DNA of 16,982 nucleotides from VGEM01 sp033764265 (GTDB lineage Bacteria; Pseudomonadota; Alphaproteobacteria; Rhodospirillales; Rhodospirillaceae): assembly GCA_033764265.1 (NCBI GenBank), contig JANRJB010000239.1, positions 1 through 16,982 of the forward strand, read 5' to 3'. The notes below the pieces were generated by a model, which was not told where the DNA came from, did not search any database, and saw only the letters and a list, made by a program, of their open reading frames with translations. The translations under genes were made by a program, and so were the position numbers. Positions 14,042 to 16,982 of the stretch are shown in pieces; within the stretch, counting starts at the first letter, position 1; the number at the start of each line of letters is the position of its first letter.

Positions 14042-15259
14042 ATGCCCGGCCGTCAACTGAGCGACGCCAACCGCAATTCAGCCGCGCTCGACGTCAATCT
14101 GCACCTGACCCACGACGACACCGCCCGGGCGCGCTTCCTGATCGCGCTGAAAAAGCGCGTCAATCTGGACATGGGCGCAACCGTGCGGCGCACCTTCGAG
14201 CAAACGATCGCGCCGGCGCTGGCCCGCCGGCTGGGCCGGGCGCCGAGCGACACCAACAAGGACGACCGCAAGGCCGCCATCGCCGAACTCGAGCGCACCG
14301 ACTGCTACAAGGCCTGGGCGGCGCTGACCTACATCTCGCAAGGCATGATGTGGGAGATCGTCGACGGCGTGCTCGACCACGATCTGCCGCGCCTGCAGGC
14401 CGCGTTCGATTTCTACAGCACCAATCCCAACCGGCTGGGGTCGCTGAAGCTGAATCCCAAGCTCAAGATTCCGAAGAACATCGGCCAGACCGAGATCCAC
14501 CGTCAGCCCGGCGGGTTCTGCTTCGAGACCCACGACCGCGACATCACCGCCGGCGCGCGGTACAACGGCGGCGGGCTGATGTACAGCTTCGGCAAGGGCC
14601 GCAAAGCCCAGGCCGGCAAGTCGGGCGGCGACTGGGTGCTGGAGCAAATCGCCGCGCGCTACCCCGACTTCAAGCCCACGCGCATCCTGGAAGTGGGCTG
14701 CGGCACCGGGCGCAATACGCCATCGTACGCCAAGGCGCATCCCGGCGCCGAAGTGCACGCCATCGACGTGGCGCCGGGGCTGCTGCGCTGGGCGCATGCC
14801 TATGCCGAGAGCGAGGGCGCGGCCGTGCACTTCGCGCAGATGGACGCCACCGCGCTCGAGTTCCCCGATCAATCCTTCGACCTGGTGGTCAGCCACATCC
14901 TCGGCCACGAGACCACGCAACGCGGACTGCCCAAGTGGATCGGCGAGGCGTGGCGCGTGCTCAAGCCTGGCGGCGTCATGTTCCACCTGGATGTCACCAC
15001 CCAGCCCGGCTACCTGAAGCTGGCCGACCAGGCGATGAACGACTGGCAGGTACGCTTCAACGGCGAGCCGTTCTGGATGGGTTTCGCCGACGCCGACTTC
15101 AAGGGCATCATGCGCGGGCTCGGCATTCCCGAGACCGCGATGTTCGCCGAGCACATGGGCGCGGGCGGTCCCGCCGGCACCTGGTTCTGCCACGGCGCGC
15201 GCAAGCCCAAGGATTGGGTCGCGGGCGACATGCCGGCGAAAACCAGGCGGGCCGCCTAA
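14042..15259 (+). CDS. Class I SAM-dependent methyltransferase with uncharacterised N-terminal region
   Basis: A 405-aa soluble protein. ATG 14042 is chosen because AGGGG sits six bases upstream; TTG 14036 lacks this. Residues about 195-330 form a Methyltransf_11-type Rossmann fold: motif I ILEVGCGTGRN (about 215-225), ribose-binding acidic Asp242 in HAIDVAPGLL, motif II FAQMDATALEFPDQSFDLVV (Asp268 for adenine contact), and a post-motif WRVLKPGGVMFHLDV. The first roughly 195 residues are mainly helical, then contain GSLKLNPKLKIPKNIGQTEI and FCFETHDRDITAGARYNGGG, which I do not recognise as a named domain. They probably form the substrate site or a dimer cap. The methyl acceptor is unknown. 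The gene appears monocistronic, behind a possible FNR-type promoter. Family certainty is high; role is open. Confidence 0.85.
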   Translation: MPGRQLSDANRNSAALDVNLHLTHDDTARARFLIALKKRVNLDMGATVRRTFEQTIAPALARRLGRAPSDTNKDDRKAAIAELERTDCYKAWAALTYISQGMMWEIVDGVLDHDLPRLQAAFDFYSTNPNRLGSLKLNPKLKIPKNIGQTEIHRQPGGFCFETHDRDITAGARYNGGGLMYSFGKGRKAQAGKSGGDWVLEQIAARYPDFKPTRILEVGCGTGRNTPSYAKAHPGAEVHAIDVAPGLLRWAHAYAESEGAAVHFAQMDATALEFPDQSFDLVVSHILGHETTQRGLPKWIGEAWRVLKPGGVMFHLDVTTQPGYLKLADQAMNDWQVRFNGEPFWMGFADADFKGIMRGLGIPETAMFAEHMGAGGPAGTWFCHGARKPKDWVAGDMPAKTRRAA

Positions 15260-15281
15260 GGTTCGACCGGCGCGTCAAACC

Positions 15282-15311
15282 AAAAAAACACCCCGCCCAG
15301 CGGGCGGGGTG
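15282..15311 (-). terminator. Rho-independent terminator (minus strand), probably for the iminopeptidase gene
   Basis: A perfect 10-bp stem (CACCCCGCCC 15289-15298 with GGGCGGGGTG 15302-15311, 3-nt loop) is followed on the minus strand by seven Ts (complement of 15282-15288). It is a textbook terminator for leftward transcription. On the plus strand it forms the same hairpin 29 nt after the methyltransferase stop, but without a T tract, so rightward termination would be weaker. Confidence 0.85.
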
Positions 15312-15405
15312 AAGGTGGGTTTAATGGAACTCATCAGCAGTCGTGCCGCCCGTCGCATCTGGAACGACACGGCAAGTGTTCTCTCACGGGCGCGACGCAG
15401 GGAGA

Positions 15406-15487
15406 CCTGTTGGAACTGACAGGTCGGGGCCAAAACGCCCTGTCAGGTCTGACAGGTCGGCATACGGACCCTGTCATTTCTGACAGG
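15406..15487. repeat. Three-copy array of 18-bp palindromes CCTGTnnnnnCTGACAGG
   Basis: Copies lie at 15406-15423 (CCTGTTGGAACTGACAGG), 15439-15456 (CCTGTCAGGTCTGACAGG) and 15470-15487 (CCTGTCATTTCTGACAGG). Copy 2 has perfect 8-bp arms and copy 3 perfect 7-bp arms. Copy 1 retains only the outer five base pairs. Starts are 33 and 31 bp apart, about three helical turns. The first two copies are also followed by TCGG, so each unit resembles a degenerate 31-33-bp tandem repeat. The array sits 18-99 bp beyond the iminopeptidase stop, before the minus-strand terminator, so it would be transcribed in that gene's 3' untranslated region. It could be a regulator-binding array, RNA hairpins stabilising the mRNA end, or a small dispersed palindromic repeat. 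Confidence 0.8.
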
Positions 15488-15504
15488 ATCGTGGGCGCGA
15501 TCTC

Positions 15505-16668
15505 TCAACCGTAAGTCTTGAAATCGTCGGTGGCTCTGACCAACGCCGAGCGGATGCCGGGCTCCATCGAGGAGTGACCGGCGTCGGGCACGACCCGGTA
15601 CTGGGCGCCGGGCCAGGCGCGCGCCAGCCGATCGGCGGTGGCGATCGGACAGACCATGTCGTAACGGCCTTGCACGATCACCGCCGGGTGATCGGCCAGG
15701 ACGCGCACGCCGTTCAGCAGCTGGTTCGGCGCGAAGAACCCGCGGTTCATCATGTAATGGCTTTCGATGCGCGCCATGGCGAGCGAGCCGGTGACATGAA
15801 ACTCGGCCTCGCCGCGGCCCGCGGCGACCGAGTCGCGCTTACCGCCGCCGGTGGCGGCCGACGATCCCGACGGAATCAATCGCGAGCAGGCGTTCTCGTA
15901 GGCGCACCAGGCCGCCGCCGCCGGCTTGTGGACCTGGGGCACGGGGTCGGTCAGGCGGCGGTGGTACGAGGCCAACAGCGTGGCCCGTTCCGCCGGCGGC
16001 AGGAATTCGACGAACGCGCGATGCGCCTCGGGGAAGACGCGGGCGATGCCGTGCAGGAACCAGTCGACCTCGTCGTCGCCGAACAGGAACACCCCGCGCA
16101 ACACGAAGGCGATACAGCGCTCCGGGAATTCCTGGCCGTAGGCGAGCGCCAGGGTCGATCCCCACGAGCCGCCGAACACCAGCCAGCGTTCGATCCGCAA
16201 GGTGCGGCGCAATAACTCGAGATCGGCGATCAGGTGGTGGGTGGTGTTGCATTCGATCGACGCGGCGGGGCGCGACCGGCCGGCGCCGCGCTGGTCGAAC
16301 AGCACGATTCGGTAATGAGCGGGATCGAAGAAGCGGCGATAGGCCGGCGCGGTGCCCGCCCCCGGTCCGCCGTGCAGGAACACCACCGGCACGCCGTCGG
16401 GATTGCCGCTTTGCTCCCAGTACAGCGCGTGCCCGCTGCCGACGTCGAGCCAGCCCTGGGCAAAGGGCTCGACCGGCGGGTAGAGCGGTCGGTCCGTCCC
16501 CGACGGGCGGGATAGGATCGGACCGGTATTCTCAAGCGCGGCGATGGCGGCGGCTCCGGTTCGCGCCCGGGCGCCGAGGCGCGCGGGCAGTAGCCCGCCT
16601 TTGATATCGGGGCGCCCCGCTTGGGGGCAAGCGGCTTGACGGCGGAACCCCGCCCGCCGAGTCGGCAC
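15505..16668 (-). CDS. pip: Prolyl aminopeptidase (proline iminopeptidase), alpha/beta hydrolase
   Basis: This enzyme releases N-terminal proline from peptides (peptidase family S33). The conserved family body begins at LYPPVEPFAQGWLDVG (from 16485). It continues with GHALYWEQSGNPDGVPVVFL, the oxyanion segment HGGPGAG, FDQRGAGRSRP, and the nucleophile elbow GGSWGS (Ser coded at about 16165-16167). The acid follows in VQGRYDMVCP, then the His in VPDAGHSSMEPG; the triad is complete. A low-complexity insertion of about 25 residues (SGSSAATGGGKRDSVAAGRG) lies before ARIESHYMMNRGFF. The start is uncertain. No ATG, GTG or TTG exists in frame in the 60 codons preceding LYPP; the nearest is GTG 16668 (used here, no ribosome site), then GTG 16707. 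Family proteins normally start within about 15 residues of LYPP, so the true start may be non-canonical near 16500-16520. It is divergent from the ABC ATPase gene. Confidence 0.85.
   Translation of the reverse strand: MPTRRAGFRRQAACPQAGRPDIKGGLLPARLGARARTGAAAIAALENTGPILSRPSGTDRPLYPPVEPFAQGWLDVGSGHALYWEQSGNPDGVPVVFLHGGPGAGTAPAYRRFFDPAHYRIVLFDQRGAGRSRPAASIECNTTHHLIADLELLRRTLRIERWLVFGGSWGSTLALAYGQEFPERCIAFVLRGVFLFGDDEVDWFLHGIARVFPEAHRAFVEFLPPAERATLLASYHRRLTDPVPQVHKPAAAAWCAYENACSRLIPSGSSAATGGGKRDSVAAGRGEAEFHVTGSLAMARIESHYMMNRGFFAPNQLLNGVRVLADHPAVIVQGRYDMVCPIATADRLARAWPGAQYRVVPDAGHSSMEPGIRSALVRATDDFKTYG
16583..16634. other. Two adjacent perfect GC hairpins in the leader or N-terminal region of the iminopeptidase gene
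   Basis: GCGGGC-AGTA-GCCCGC (16583-16598) and CCGCTTG-GGGG-CAAGCGG (16617-16634) are perfect inverted repeats with 4-nt loops, 18 bp apart. They lie where the iminopeptidase frame is open but shows no family similarity and no start codon. If the gene starts further downstream, they form a structured 5' leader. No T tract follows either, so neither is a clear terminator. Confidence 0.55.
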
Positions 16669-16805
16669 GGACCGGCGCCCGCGACCCGCGCCGAGGACCC
16701 GGTCCACAGCGGCCGTGGGCCCGGTGCGGTCAGACTGCGGGTTGGGGCTTGGGTCGGGTTTGCGGATCGGCAAGACTAAGGCCGAACTGACCAAGGAGAC
16801 GACGC

Positions 16806-16982
16806 GTGCTGGAAGCCATCGACCTGAAAAAGACCTACGGCAACAACGACGCCCTGAAGAATCTCAACCTGACGATCAGGCCGGGCGACATCTATTGCCT
16901 GCTGGGCGCCAACGGCGCCGGAAAGACCACCACCATCAACCTGTTCCTGAACTTCATCGCGCCGACCGCGGGCACCGCCAAG
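16806..16982 (+). CDS. ABC transporter ATP-binding protein, N-terminal 59 codons
   Basis: GTG 16806 has an excellent AAGGAG (16793-16798) seven bases upstream. The visible protein, MLEAIDLKKTYGNNDALKNL followed by NLTIRPGDIYCLLGANGAGK, carries the Walker A P-loop G-A-N-G-A-G-K-T (residues 34-41). The aromatic A-loop Tyr11 lies in KKTYG. The N-L-F-L-N-F-I-A-P-T-A-G-T-A segment resembles ATPases of ABC-2 type exporters, for example those working with multi-span permeases or in gliding/Nos-type systems. The Q-loop, signature, Walker B and the rest lie beyond the edge, so the substrate and partner cannot be judged. It is divergent from the iminopeptidase gene. Confidence 0.9.
   Translation, partial: MLEAIDLKKTYGNNDALKNLNLTIRPGDIYCLLGANGAGKTTTINLFLNFIAPTAGTAK

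Larger units (their letters stand above)
15260..15504. other. Intergenic region between convergent methyltransferase and iminopeptidase genes
   Basis: This 245-bp gap contains a terminator hairpin (15282-15311) and three 18-bp palindromes (15406-15487), both listed separately. The middle (15312-15405) shows no recognisable element; its 31-codon ATG frame has no ribosome site or codon support. Confidence 0.7.

Noticed and set aside
15324..15419. 31-codon ATG frame (MELISSRAARRIWNDTASVL...) in the convergent intergenic region.
   Set aside because: No ribosome site, overlaps the first palindrome, no recognisable similarity; frame of this length is expected by chance.
15406..15487. The repeat/spacer pattern as a mini CRISPR.
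   Set aside because: Repeats of 18 bp with gaps of only 15 and 13 bp and self-palindromic units, no leader and no cas genes; not CRISPR-like.

Overview
The window is GC-rich DNA with tight coding, ATGA stop/start overlaps and GTG starts. Gene content points to a Gram-negative proteobacterium, most likely an alphaproteobacterium of the Rhodospirillales type. It carries a tripartite RND pump core, a NicO/RcnA metal permease with a DUF1007 partner, and a patatin/DUF3376 lipase. The taxonomic call is inference, because there is no rRNA or marker gene. I found no phage, transposon, tRNA or CRISPR, and no known defence locus.

Layout. From 1 to about 7.3 kb everything lies on the minus strand. Read in the direction of transcription this is: a PEP/pyruvate-binding phosphotransferase-like enzyme (7319-4947), a large patatin-like phospholipase (4867-2390), a family-5 ABC substrate-binding protein (2313-751), and two small NTF2/SnoaL-like proteins (740-255, and 258 running off the left edge). 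A strong intrinsic terminator at 7329-7360 separates this block from the RND operon upstream of it. That operon is adaptor 11809-10586 followed by inner-membrane pump 10539-7387. It has no outer-membrane factor and no regulator gene in the window.

A roughly 290-bp divergent intergenic region with an inverted repeat and a 10-bp-phased direct repeat separates the RND operon from a plus-strand NicO/RcnA-type nickel/cobalt permease (12099-13298). The permease has a strongly His-rich loop. It converges on a secreted DUF1007 protein (13915-13310) whose mature N-terminus should be His-Pro-His. The two probably form a metal-handling pair.

The DUF1007 gene is divergent from a 405-aa SAM methyltransferase (14042-15259) with an unrecognised N-terminal region. 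Their shared 126-bp spacer holds a near-consensus FNR/FixK-type box, placed almost exactly where a class II FNR promoter needs it relative to a TAGAAT -10. This is the best functional lead in the window. Downstream are a minus-strand terminator (15282-15311) and an array of three 18-bp palindromes spaced about three helical turns apart (15406-15487). After these come a minus-strand prolyl iminopeptidase (from 15505) with an unclear start, and the first 59 codons of a divergent ABC-transporter ATPase (16806 to the edge).

No complete novel system is evident. The items most worth following are the putative oxygen-responsive methyltransferase promoter, the palindrome array, the terminator sitting next to the phosphotransferase-like gene, and the start-codon problem of the iminopeptidase.
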